Origin: Picosynechococcus sp. PCC 7117
GTDB lineage: Bacteria; Cyanobacteriota; Cyanobacteriia; Cyanobacteriales; MRBY01
NCBI RefSeq assembly: GCF_001693275.1
Contig: NZ_CP016477.1
Coordinates: 1,426,001-1,490,000, forward strand
Length of the DNA: 64,000 nt
Direction of reading: 5' to 3'
Shown: positions 55,738-64,000 of the stretch, piece after piece
How positions within the stretch are numbered: position 1 is the first letter of the stretch
Layout: each line of letters starts with the position of its first letter
Notes under the pieces: model-generated
Databases searched by the model: none
Told to the model about the DNA's origin: nothing
Seen by the model: the letters and a program-made list of their open reading frames with translations, nothing else
Program-made: the position numbers and the translations under genes

Positions 55738-57195
55738 ATGACAGCCCCCGTGGACCGCGCCCAGTTATTTCAGGCAATTCGCGCCCAAAATGTGGATCGA
55801 GTGGCCGTCTTGCTCACCCAGGGGGTACCAGTCAATATCTTGGATGGCGATCGCACGAGTCCTTTGATGTATGCCTGCCAAGTTGGGGCTTTGGATCTCG
55901 TTAAACTCTGCCTCACCCACGGCGCAGATTTAGAATTACGAGGAAAATATGGCCTCACGGCGCTGATGGTGGCGGCGGCGGCAGGACAAACGGCAGTCCT
56001 ACATTTTTTGATTGGGGCCGGCGCTAATCCCAATGCCACCAATGAAGATGGCAGTACCGCGCTGATGGTGGCGGCCTATCGGGGGGCGATCGCCACCGTA
56101 GAAATTTTGTTGAAGGCCGGGGCAAAGATTAACCACGAAGATTTTGATGGGGATACGGCGCTGAATTTAGCGATTCAAGGGCAACACCCGGTGGTGGTGC
56201 AGATACTCCTGACCCAGCGGGCTAACCCTTACCAAGGCTTAGGGGCGATGACAGTGGCCGTGTCGGAGCGGGCGATCGCCTGTTTAGAAGTCCTACTCAA
56301 GGCCGGGTTAAATGTGAATCTCCCCAGTAGTGACGGGAAGACCCCCCTCATGCACGCAGTTATTGCGGGTTACGATGAGGTCGTTGACATGCTGTTGGCT
56401 GCTGGGGCGGTGGTCAATGCCACAGATCTCGATGGGGATACGGCCGTTATTTTTGCCGTCGAACAGGGGAATTTGCCCCTCACACAACGTTTGGTTCAGG
56501 CCGGGGCAACCCTGACTCAGCCGGATATTTTGCCTCTCGCGGGGGCTGCTGGCAATCTCGCCTTGGTGCAATATTTGCTTAAGCATCAATTAAATCCCAA
56601 TAGCACCGATGCAGCAGGCGACACAGCCCTCCATTTAGCAACCCTCGAAGGCCACTACGATATTGTCGAATATTTACTCCGCCAAAATGCTGCGGTGAAC
56701 CTAGCCAACCATCAAGGTGATACCCCCCTCCTGGTTGCTGCCTACCAGGGGCAAAGGGCGATCGCCCAACTTCTCCTCGACCAAGGTGCAGACCTCCACT
56801 ACCAAAATGAAGGAGAAAACGCGCTCCTGATCGCTTTTAATCAAGGCAAGCTGGAACTCCTCGAACTTTTCCTCGCTAGAGGGGCAAATCCTGACGAACG
56901 TCTCCCCAGCGGCAAAACCCTCCTCATGGAAGCGGGCGATCGCGGTTATCAAGCAGTGATTGAAGTGCTGTTAAAGGGGGGGGCCGATGCCAATGCCACA
57001 GATCAACATCAAGCCACAGCCTTAATGTGGGCTGCCCACCGGGATCACCATGCCATTGTTCAGTTGCTCCTCGAACGGTGTCCAGATTTAGATCTCAATG
57101 CCCAAAATAAACGGGGCGACACAGCCCTTAAAATTGCCCAGTTTAACCAATGTAAGACCGTTGTGAAGCTCTTAAAGGCTGCTGGGGCGGGATGA
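55738..57195 (+). CDS. Ankyrin repeat protein
   Basis: A 485-residue cytosolic protein made almost wholly of ankyrin repeats, about 13 in tandem. Repeat cores such as GLTALMVAAAAGQ, GSTALMVAAYRGA, GDTALNLAIQG, GKTPLMHAVIAGYD, GDTALHLATLEGHYD and GDTPLLVAAYQGQ are easily seen and spaced about 33 residues apart. There is no enzymatic domain, signal peptide or anchor. It should be a protein-binding scaffold; partners unknown. Its last 24 bp overlap the convergent nucleotidyltransferase gene. Confidence 0.93.
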   Translation: MTAPVDRAQLFQAIRAQNVDRVAVLLTQGVPVNILDGDRTSPLMYACQVGALDLVKLCLTHGADLELRGKYGLTALMVAAAAGQTAVLHFLIGAGANPNATNEDGSTALMVAAYRGAIATVEILLKAGAKINHEDFDGDTALNLAIQGQHPVVVQILLTQRANPYQGLGAMTVAVSERAIACLEVLLKAGLNVNLPSSDGKTPLMHAVIAGYDEVVDMLLAAGAVVNATDLDGDTAVIFAVEQGNLPLTQRLVQAGATLTQPDILPLAGAAGNLALVQYLLKHQLNPNSTDAAGDTALHLATLEGHYDIVEYLLRQNAAVNLANHQGDTPLLVAAYQGQRAIAQLLLDQGADLHYQNEGENALLIAFNQGKLELLELFLARGANPDERLPSGKTLLMEAGDRGYQAVIEVLLKGGADANATDQHQATALMWAAHRDHHAIVQLLLERCPDLDLNAQNKRGDTALKIAQFNQCKTVVKLLKAAGAG

Positions 57196-58401
57196 TGGCG
57201 ATGGGGGAGAGTCTGCCGCCAAGCTAGAGCTATTTAAAAACTTTTCAATTTCTAAGGATTCGACCACGTGGGGATTTTTCACCGGTGCCGTGGGGGGGTG
57301 GGCGTGGCGTACATCTGTAATCCACCAGTCCAGGGCTGCCTTTTGCAGATCAATGGTTGCCCCCGTTTTATCAACACAGTAGCGCCCAAAGACCAATTTA
57401 TCCTTGAGGCGTACCCCTGAGCCCAAGCGAGAATATTCAAAAATTACACTACTTTCGACGGTCGCGCCTGCACAAATCCAACAACTGGGGCCAATCATGG
57501 TCGGGCCAATAATTTTTGCCCCATCTTCAATGCGGGTCATGCCGCCAATGTAGACAGGGCCTTGGATATCGACTTTATCCCAGTTGACGGCCACATTCAG
57601 GCCTGTATAAACCCCTGGTTTGACTTCGATGCCGGGAATGGGCACATTTTTGATCTTGCCCTGGAGCACGCTTTGAATCGCTTGCCAATAGTCAGGGACT
57701 TTACCAATATCCACCCACTCAAAGTCCATATCTAGGGCGTAAAAAGGTGCATTGGCCGCCACAAGCTTCGGAAACAGTTGACCACCAATGTCGAATTCGC
57801 AGTTGGGGGGAATAAAATCGATTACCTCTGGCTCAAAAATATAGATCCCGGTATTGATTTTCGTGCTGAGAGCTTCGGTAACGCTGGGCTTTTCTTGAAA
57901 ACTGAGAATCCGGTCTTCGTCATCTGTGACCACCACGCCATAGCTAGAGACCGCTTCTTTGGGGACAGATTTCGTGATTACGGTGGCGATCGCCCCCTTT
58001 TCGCGATGCCATCGCACCGCTGCTGTGAGGTCTAGATCAATCAGAGCATCACCACAAAGCACCACAAACGTATCGTCAAAAAACGGATGAAAATCTTGGA
58101 TCTTCCGCAACCCCCCGGCGGAACCGAGGGCTGCCCCTTGTAATTCTCCATCTTGGATACTGCCTTCAAAGGAATAGGCCAGATGTACCCCGTAGCGTTG
58201 ACCATCCTTAAAGTAGCCTTCAATTTCGTGGGCGAGGTGGCTCACATTCACCATAATCTGATCAAAGCCATGTTGGGCGAGCAGATCCAGCAAAAATTCC
58301 ATCACGGGTTTTTGCAGAATTGGGATGAGGGGCTTGGGGATGGTGTAGGTAATCGGACGAACCCTGGTTCCTTTACCCGCTGCCAGAATCATGGCTTTCA
58401 T
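57172..58401 (-). CDS. Sugar-1-phosphate nucleotidyltransferase (mannose-1-phosphate guanylyltransferase type)
   Basis: A 409-residue two-domain enzyme. The N-terminal NTP-transferase has AAGKGTRVRPITYTIPKPL, the catalytic and metal site LCGDALIDLDL, GVVVTDDEDRILSFQEKP and DIGKVPDYWQAI. A left-handed beta-helix follows (about 250-355), with repeated hexapeptides (GPVYIGG, GPTMIGPSC, ESSVIFE). It would make an activated sugar, GDP-mannose or a UDP/dTDP sugar, for polysaccharide or glycan synthesis. The exact sugar is not decided by the sequence. The C-terminal Ser/Pro-rich tail is atypical and overlaps the ankyrin gene. Confidence 0.9.
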   Translation of the reverse strand: MKAMILAAGKGTRVRPITYTIPKPLIPILQKPVMEFLLDLLAQHGFDQIMVNVSHLAHEIEGYFKDGQRYGVHLAYSFEGSIQDGELQGAALGSAGGLRKIQDFHPFFDDTFVVLCGDALIDLDLTAAVRWHREKGAIATVITKSVPKEAVSSYGVVVTDDEDRILSFQEKPSVTEALSTKINTGIYIFEPEVIDFIPPNCEFDIGGQLFPKLVAANAPFYALDMDFEWVDIGKVPDYWQAIQSVLQGKIKNVPIPGIEVKPGVYTGLNVAVNWDKVDIQGPVYIGGMTRIEDGAKIIGPTMIGPSCWICAGATVESSVIFEYSRLGSGVRLKDKLVFGRYCVDKTGATIDLQKAALDWWITDVRHAHPPTAPVKNPHVVESLEIEKFLNSSSLAADSPPSPSSRPSSL

Positions 58402-58563
58402 GAATGGTATTGTCCTCGAACAATGACTGTTTTCAGGCTAAATGGCGCAAAGCCTCGGAAGATTGGTCTTTATTTTACCGAAAGGTGTTCCTTTCCCTAA
58501 ATGCCCGCATTTCCCAAAAGATTCAGTTTAGGATGGAGTGACAGTTGTTTCCTGTCTACAGCA

Positions 58564-59655
58564 ATGGCGATTAAACGCAACCAAGGCCATGGTCTCCCGC
58601 CTAAACGTGATCCGGCTTTGGGTAGAGATGCCCTCACCACGAGTCAAGCCCTGCCCGAAGACCAGGAACAATCGGCCAATGAGGATCGCATTCGTCCCCA
58701 ACGTCTGGGAGATTACCTAGGTCAAAGGGATCTGAAGGAAGTGCTAGGTATTGCGATCGCCGCTGCCAAAGCCCGCCGCGAACCCCTCGATCACATGTTG
58801 CTGTATGGCCCCCCTGGGTTAGGGAAGACAACCATGTCCTTGATTTTAGCCGCAGAAATGGGGGTGAATTGTAAAATTACCGCTGCCCCGGCCCTGGAAC
58901 GCCCCCGTGATATCAGTGGCCTCTTGGTGGGCCTAGAGGCTGGCGATATTTTATTTATCGATGAAATTCACCGTCTCAATCGCATGGCCGAAGAATTGCT
59001 CTATCCAGCGATGGAAGATGGCCGCTTAGATGTCACCATTGGCAAAGGAGTCAGTGCCAGAACCCGTAGTATTCCCCTGAAGCCTTTTACTTTGATTGGC
59101 GCAACGACGAAAGTGGGGGCATTAACGTCTCCCCTGCGCGATCGCTTTGGCTTGATTCAACGGTTACGTTTTTATGAGGTCGATGAATTGATTGCCATCG
59201 TCCATCGCAGTGCCTTGATCCTTGAGCAACCCATTACCCCAGAGGGCGCTTTAGAGATTGCCCGTCGAGCACGGGGGACGCCCCGTATTGCCAACCGTCT
59301 GTTACGGCGAATCCGGGATTATGCCCAAGTCAAAGGCTATGGAGAAATTTCCCAAACGGTGGCAGCAACGGCTTTGGATCTGTACAACGTTGATGCTTTG
59401 GGATTGGACTGGACAGATCGTCTAATCCTAGAAACAATGCTCAATCATTTTGGGGGTGGCCCGGTGGGTTTAGAGGCGATCGCCGCGGCTACTGGCGAGG
59501 ACAGTAAGACCATTGAAGAAGTTTACGAGCCTTATTTACTCCAAATTGGTTTTTTAAACCGCACGCCCCGGGGACGGGTAGTGAGCGCAAAAGCGAGACA
59601 GCATCTCGGTTTAATCCCGGTGGAACAAAGCACCCAACTCGACCTTTTACCCTAG
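58564..59655 (+). CDS. ruvB: Holliday junction branch migration helicase RuvB
   Basis: AAA+ motor that drives branch migration with RuvA. I choose the ATG at 58564 (363 residues, [14 protein letters not shown]); an ATG at 58501 adds 21 residues with no family support. Walker [13 protein letters not shown], Walker [13 protein letters not shown], sensor 1 [12 protein letters not shown], the arginine finger region SPLRDRFG and the winged-helix end [13 protein letters not shown] are all present. The N-terminus is about 40 residues longer than in E. coli RuvB, as usual for cyanobacteria. ruvA and ruvC are not adjacent. Confidence 0.95.
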   Translation: MAIKRNQGHGLPPKRDPALGRDALTTSQALPEDQEQSANEDRIRPQRLGDYLGQRDLKEVLGIAIAAAKARREPLDHMLLYGPPGLGKTTMSLILAAEMGVNCKITAAPALERPRDISGLLVGLEAGDILFIDEIHRLNRMAEELLYPAMEDGRLDVTIGKGVSARTRSIPLKPFTLIGATTKVGALTSPLRDRFGLIQRLRFYEVDELIAIVHRSALILEQPITPEGALEIARRARGTPRIANRLLRRIRDYAQVKGYGEISQTVAATALDLYNVDALGLDWTDRLILETMLNHFGGGPVGLEAIAAATGEDSKTIEEVYEPYLLQIGFLNRTPRGRVVSAKARQHLGLIPVEQSTQLDLLP

Positions 59656-59758
59656 TTTTAACGAGTCTTGCGGGTGGCGGCCTCAAAATTTCTTTCTGGA
59701 GAAATCCTTCTAAAATAGGGAAAACACTTGAAATTTGGACGATCAACGCAACTTTATT

Positions 59759-61255
59759 ATGGATTTTTCCCCGGCAACCTCAGCATTAATACTGCTTATT
59801 TTCGCGGCTTTGGGTACGGTTTTGTGGGGCTATCGGCGATCGCAAAAAGCGGGACGCTTAGGGTTATTGGCCTGGGGACAATCCCTCGCGATTACGGTTC
59901 CCTGGTTGGTGCTATTGAGTTGCATTCTTTTAGGGGTGAGCCTGGATCTCATTGGTGTGGTGCTGATTTTGGTGGCTTCGGCGGGAGCCTATATTTATCT
60001 GGGTAATCTACGCCGAGAAGCAGGCCAGGGGGAGATGATTCGCAAACAGGCCCTAGAACGCCTCCAAACTGAGACTCAAGCCACGGAATCCTCGACACAA
60101 GCCCCAGCAGATCCGGCGACCGAACCCGAAATTCAACCCATTAATCCAGAGGATCTCCAAACTATTAAAGGTATTTTTGGCATTGACACATTTTTTGCCA
60201 CAGAAGCAATTCCCTACCAAGAAGGGGCCATTTTCAAGGGAAATTTGCGAGGGGAACCCGAAGAAGCCCACCAAAAGCTGACGGAAAAATTAGGCGATCG
60301 CCTGGGGGATAAATACCGCCTTTTCTTGGTCGAAGATCCAGAAGGAAAACCGGTGATCGTGATCTTACCGAGCAGTAATGATCCAAAAACCACGAGTCTC
60401 GCCCAGAAAAATGTCGCTTTAGTCTTATTTGTTGCCACCCTGGCGACGACCCTAGAAGCGATTGGCGTCCTCAAAGGCTTTGATTTCTTCAGTGATTGGC
60501 AGTGTTATACCGACGTCCTGCCCCTCAGCCTGGGGATGTGGCTCATCTTGGGGGTTCACGAACTAGGCCACTGGGTCACGAGCCGAAAATATAATGTCAA
60601 ACTCAGCATTCCCTTTTTCCTCCCCAACTGGCAGATTGCTTCTTTCGGGGCGATTACCCGCTTTGAATCCCTGCTCCCGAACCGGACAGCACTCTTTGAC
60701 ATCGCCTTTGCTGGCCCAGCGGCGGGCGGGCTGATTTCCCTGCTTCTCCTCCTGGGTGGTTTTGGGCTTTCTAACCCGGACAGTCTATTTAAAGTTCCGA
60801 GTCAATTTTTCCAGGGTTCAGTGTTGGTGGGTACCCTGGCGCGCATTTTCCTGGGCGATGGGTTGCAACAAGCGATTGTGGCGATTCATCCCTTGACGAT
60901 TTTGGGCTGGTTGGGCCTTGTGATCACGGCGTTAAACTTACTCCCCGCAGGTTGTTTAGACGGAGGCCGCATTGTCCAGGCTATTTATGGTCGCAAAACA
61001 GCTCGTCGTACCACTATCGCTACCCTCGTGGTATTGGGGCTAGTGGCTTTGTTTAACCCAGCGAATCCCATTCCCCTCTACTGGGCCTTAATTATTATTT
61101 TTTTACAACGGGAAGCAGAACGCCCCAGCCTCAATGAACTATTAGAACCTAATGATACCCGGGCGATCCTGGGATTGGTCGCTTTATTTTTGATGCTGGT
61201 GACTTTAATTCCCTTGAGTCCCAGCTTGGCGGGACAATTGGGGATCGGCGCCTAA
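59759..61255 (+). CDS. Site-2 protease family membrane metalloprotease, EGY1-like
   Basis: A 498-residue intramembrane zinc protease. Two N-terminal helices, then a soluble domain (about 90-210) with the GNLR motif (FKGNLRGE, at about 161-164) that defines the EGY subgroup, and then the protease core. The metal motif is HELGH (267-271) and the second motif is LLPAGCLDGGR (Asp as third ligand). The start is the ATG at 59759; an upstream TTG is less likely. Arabidopsis EGY1 is needed for chloroplast development; the cyanobacterial substrate is unknown. It lies between ruvB and the DUF6391 gene in one direction. Confidence 0.9.
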   Translation: MDFSPATSALILLIFAALGTVLWGYRRSQKAGRLGLLAWGQSLAITVPWLVLLSCILLGVSLDLIGVVLILVASAGAYIYLGNLRREAGQGEMIRKQALERLQTETQATESSTQAPADPATEPEIQPINPEDLQTIKGIFGIDTFFATEAIPYQEGAIFKGNLRGEPEEAHQKLTEKLGDRLGDKYRLFLVEDPEGKPVIVILPSSNDPKTTSLAQKNVALVLFVATLATTLEAIGVLKGFDFFSDWQCYTDVLPLSLGMWLILGVHELGHWVTSRKYNVKLSIPFFLPNWQIASFGAITRFESLLPNRTALFDIAFAGPAAGGLISLLLLLGGFGLSNPDSLFKVPSQFFQGSVLVGTLARIFLGDGLQQAIVAIHPLTILGWLGLVITALNLLPAGCLDGGRIVQAIYGRKTARRTTIATLVVLGLVALFNPANPIPLYWALIIIFLQREAERPSLNELLEPNDTRAILGLVALFLMLVTLIPLSPSLAGQLGIGA

Positions 61256-61317
61256 TCTCTTGGGGAAAATTCAAGCTTAAATGGACAACATTTTTTCAGC
61301 AAAGGATAGCAACAGCA

Positions 61318-61935
61318 ATGACAGCGCGTAATTTTTCCTGGGATGGTGACTGGTTTTCACCGCAGGCCAGTCAAGATCAAACTTTAATCGAGCAATTGGG
61401 TTTCGTGCCTGGTCTGAGAGAGCTGCTATTTATTCGCCAAGCCCACGCCCTGGAACATGGAACGGTCTGGGTGCTTACGGAATTGGCAGAACGCTATCCA
61501 ACAGCTTGGCGTCACCACTATGCGGAATTAAGTGGGATGTCCACGGGGCAAGGTTTTTATTTATTTGGTGGCGTGGATAAAACTGATCTCTACCGGGCAG
61601 TCAGTACAGCAGGCGATCGCCTCCGGTCTGGGGAATGGAATTTAGCCGTCCATCCCCGCTGCGGCACCAATATTTCTGTCACCCTATTGCTGACTGCTGG
61701 CTTAGCAGGTGGAGCCGCTTGGTTGCTCCCCAAAGATCCCTTCTCTCAACTTCTAGGTATGGGAACTGCTGCCGCTACAGCTTGGGCGATCGCCCCCGAT
61801 CTCGGTAAATATGCCCAACAGCACATCACCACCGCGATTCCCTTCAATCTCACCCTCGAAGAAATCCAAGAAAACACGGACGAGAGTGGAAATCCAAGCC
61901 ATTTTGTCCGATTACGGTGGCAGGACGCGCAATAA
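61318..61935 (+). CDS. DUF6391 family protein
   Basis: A 205-residue protein with the pattern QAHALEHGTVWVLTEL, FYLFGGVDKTDLYRAV, and HPRCGTNISVTLLLTAG, with one or two hydrophobic segments near residues 125-160. Conserved His, Glu and Cys residues (ALEHG, HPRCGTN) look like a metal or redox site, but this is a guess. The family is mostly cyanobacterial. It is 62 nt after the site-2 protease and 99 nt before psaE. Confidence 0.78.
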   Translation: MTARNFSWDGDWFSPQASQDQTLIEQLGFVPGLRELLFIRQAHALEHGTVWVLTELAERYPTAWRHHYAELSGMSTGQGFYLFGGVDKTDLYRAVSTAGDRLRSGEWNLAVHPRCGTNISVTLLLTAGLAGGAAWLLPKDPFSQLLGMGTAAATAWAIAPDLGKYAQQHITTAIPFNLTLEEIQENTDESGNPSHFVRLRWQDAQ

Positions 61936-62022
61936 AACTTAAACACTTCAAGTGCCTGAAAACCCCTATCCGATAGTAGGCTGTTATCTAAGTCTAACTA
62001 CACTCTTTAGTAATCGCTTTAA

Positions 62023-62247
<225 letters not shown>

Positions 62248-62299
62248 GTCTCTCTGTCCCTCTTTTTAAAAACCCATTTTTGATATTAAACACACAACC

Positions 62300-62331
62300 A
62301 ACATCGTCTCTTTGCGAGGCGATGTTTTTAT
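62300..62331 (+). terminator. Rho-independent terminator of psaE
   Basis: AACATCGTCTC (62300-62310) pairs with GAGGCGATGTT (62316-62326) over 11 positions with one G-T, loop of 5 nt, then TTTT. It lies 52 nt after the psaE stop. Confidence 0.85.
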
Positions 62332-62415
62332 ATGCCCCTTCAAATTCCTAGAGGACAATGGGAAAATAGCCACCACAAAGATTAAATTAAACCACTACAA
62401 CAAAGGATTAACCCC

Positions 62416-63861
62416 GTGACTGTTCGCGTTCGTATTGCCCCAAGTCCCACCGGAAATCTCCACATCGGGACAGCTAGAACTGCTGTCTTTAATTGGCTTT
62501 TTGCCCATCACCATGGCGGTACCTTTGTCCTCCGGGTTGAAGATACCGATTTGGAACGGTCTAAGTCCGAATACACCGAAAACATTAAAACGGGTCTCCA
62601 ATGGCTCGGTTTGCACTGGGATGAAGGCCCTTTTTTCCAAACCCAACGGCTGGATCAATACAAAGCAGCAATCCAAACCCTTTTAGATCAAGGTCTTGCC
62701 TATCGTTGTTACTGTACCCCCGCAGAACTTGAGGCGATGCGGGAACAACAAAAAGCGAATAATCAAGCGCCCCGCTATGACAATCGTCACCGCAACTTAA
62801 CGGAGGCGCAGCGAGCTGAATTTGAAGCCCAAGGTCGTAAACCCGTGATTCGCTTCAAAATTGACGATGCCCAGCAAATCGTTTGGCAAGATCTGATTCG
62901 AGGCACCATGACTTGGAAAGGTAGTGATCTCGGTGGTGACATGGTGATTGCCCGCACCCCTGAAGGGAATGAGTCTTTTGGTCAGCCTCTCTATAATCTT
63001 GCGGTGGTGGTTGATGATATTGATATGCAAATCTCCCACGTGATTCGGGGGGAAGACCACATCGCTAATACCGCTAAACAAATTCTTTTATATGAAGCCC
63101 TCGGCGCGGCAGTACCTCAGTTTGCCCACACGCCCTTAATTCTCAATCAAGAGGGACGTAAATTGTCGAAACGGGATGGGGTGACATCTATTGATGATTT
63201 TCGCCAAATGGGATTCCTCCCCCAGGCGATCGCCAACTATATGAGTCTTTTGGGCTGGACGCCGACCGACTCAACCCAAGAAATTTTTACCCTCGAAGAA
63301 GCCGCAAAGGAATTTTCCCTAGAGCGGGTCAATAAAGCTGGCGCAAAATTTGACTGGGATAAGCTTGATTGGATTAACGCCCAGTACCTCCACCAAATGC
63401 CGATCCCTGCCCTGACTGATCTGCTTATCCCTTATTTACAAGCAGCAGGTTACGGAGATTATCTAGGCGATCGCCCCTGGTTAGAGTCCCTCGTCACCCT
63501 CGTTGCGCCCAGCCTCACCCGCTTGGCCGATGTTACCCAAGAAACCCGACTCCTTTTTGGTGACAGCATCACCTTAGACGAAAAAGCCACGGCCCAACTC
63601 CAAACCGAAGGCGTTAAAGCGATTCTCCAGGAAGTCCTCCAAAACATCCAAGCCAGTACTAATTTCACCTCCGATGAAGCAAAAGCACTCATTAACCAAG
63701 TCACCAAAGCCCATGGCGTCAAAAAAGGCGTCGTCATGAAATCCATGCGTGCCGGACTGATGGGCGAACTCCAAGGCCCCGATCTCATGCAATCCTGGGT
63801 ACTCCTCCACCAAAAAGGTTGGGATATCGAAAGACTCAATCAGGCGATCGCCTCGATCTAA
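62416..63861 (+). CDS. gltX: Glutamyl-tRNA synthetase
   Basis: Charges tRNA-Glu, used for protein synthesis, for tetrapyrrole synthesis through glutamyl-tRNA reductase, and in cyanobacteria usually for tRNA-Gln via transamidation. The 481-residue protein starts with GTG at 62416 ([19 protein letters not shown]). Class I signatures: HIGT at about 18 and KLSKRDG at about 252. The anticodon-binding C-terminal half is full length. A terminator follows at 63899-63940. glnS is not seen, as expected. Confidence 0.96.
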   Translation: MTVRVRIAPSPTGNLHIGTARTAVFNWLFAHHHGGTFVLRVEDTDLERSKSEYTENIKTGLQWLGLHWDEGPFFQTQRLDQYKAAIQTLLDQGLAYRCYCTPAELEAMREQQKANNQAPRYDNRHRNLTEAQRAEFEAQGRKPVIRFKIDDAQQIVWQDLIRGTMTWKGSDLGGDMVIARTPEGNESFGQPLYNLAVVVDDIDMQISHVIRGEDHIANTAKQILLYEALGAAVPQFAHTPLILNQEGRKLSKRDGVTSIDDFRQMGFLPQAIANYMSLLGWTPTDSTQEIFTLEEAAKEFSLERVNKAGAKFDWDKLDWINAQYLHQMPIPALTDLLIPYLQAAGYGDYLGDRPWLESLVTLVAPSLTRLADVTQETRLLFGDSITLDEKATAQLQTEGVKAILQEVLQNIQASTNFTSDEAKALINQVTKAHGVKKGVVMKSMRAGLMGELQGPDLMQSWVLLHQKGWDIERLNQAIASI

Positions 63862-63873
63862 CCCGCCATTGTG

Positions 63874-63998
63874 GGGATTTGGTTTTCAAATCCAAGAAGA
63901 CCTCTGGTACTCATCAGTGAAATGAGGAAGGAGGTTTTTTAATATCCTCACCTAATCGAGAGTGATAGAAGAACGTAGGGATGTGGTTGTCAAATCCA
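63874..63998. repeat. Two imperfect 21-bp direct repeats after gltX
   Basis: Copy 1 at 63874-63894 and copy 2 at 63978-63998 differ at two of 21 positions (bases 6 and 12). Copy 1 contains a perfect hairpin GGATTTG/CAAATCC with a 5-nt loop; one of the two differences in copy 2 breaks that stem. The second copy runs into the end of the window. Confidence 0.6.
63899..63940 (+). terminator. Rho-independent terminator of gltX
   Basis: GACCTC (63899-63904) pairs with GAGGTT (63931-63936, one G-T), enclosing a second short stem CTCAT/ATGAG (63910-63926), followed by a run of T. It starts 38 nt after the gltX stop. Confidence 0.65.
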
Positions 63999-64000
63999 GA

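Overview
This 64 kb window is chromosomal DNA of a unicellular cyanobacterium, at roughly 50% GC by eye. Three things point there: the palindrome GCGATCGC (HIP1) recurs throughout, the photosystem genes psbY and psaE are present, and many encoded families are largely cyanobacterial (HmpF, DUF1997, DUF2605, DUF4079, DUF6391, DICT kinases, LabA-like NYN). The PsaE sequence looks like that of the marine Synechococcus sp. PCC 7002 (Picosynechococcus) group. That assignment is from memory and needs a database check. I see no rRNA, tRNA, CRISPR array, insertion sequence or prophage. Genes are dense, on both strands, and several convergent pairs overlap at their 3' ends.

Layout. 1-16 kb holds housekeeping genes: the 3' part of gyrB, sat (ATP sulfurylase), dnaG, a membrane protein, psbY, trpC, a radical SAM protein, nrdA, smpB, fbaA (class II aldolase), leuC and a receiver-kinase. 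16-31 kb holds a blue-light-type LOV diguanylate cyclase, leuA, a LabA-like NYN protein, a helix-hairpin-helix protein, a rhomboid, moaA, guaA, a membrane-anchored PstS-like protein translationally coupled to a histidine kinase, and three tandem AIM24 genes. 31-42 kb holds a flavoprotein, an MlaE-type permease coupled to a ModA-like lipoprotein, the pilGHIJ chemotaxis cluster and, divergent from it, the pilus taxis gene hmpF. 42-54 kb holds a FAD oxidoreductase, a YaaW-like protein, a subtilisin, a FutB-like iron permease, a large hybrid kinase whose receiver lacks the phospho-acceptor Asp, a redoxin, an unannotated-looking 37-residue membrane ORF and a DICT-GAF kinase. 54-64 kb holds an SDR, DUF1997 and DUF4079 proteins, an ankyrin protein, a sugar nucleotidyltransferase, ruvB, an EGY-type site-2 protease, a DUF6391 protein, psaE and gltX.

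How the genes work together. The clearest functional unit is the type IV pilus chemosensory set (pilG, pilH, pilI, pilJ) with hmpF; its CheA-type kinase is not in the window. Leucine synthesis is represented by leuA and leuC only, not adjacent to each other. Signalling genes are unusually frequent: five histidine kinases or hybrids, one diguanylate cyclase and two response regulators. The items most worth following up are the LOV-PAS-GGDEF protein, the PstS-like/kinase pair, the degenerate receiver, the triple AIM24 block, the MlaE/ModA-like pair, the terminator placed just before trpC, the 37-residue membrane ORF, and the 514 bp gene-less region that ends in an opposite-strand terminator.
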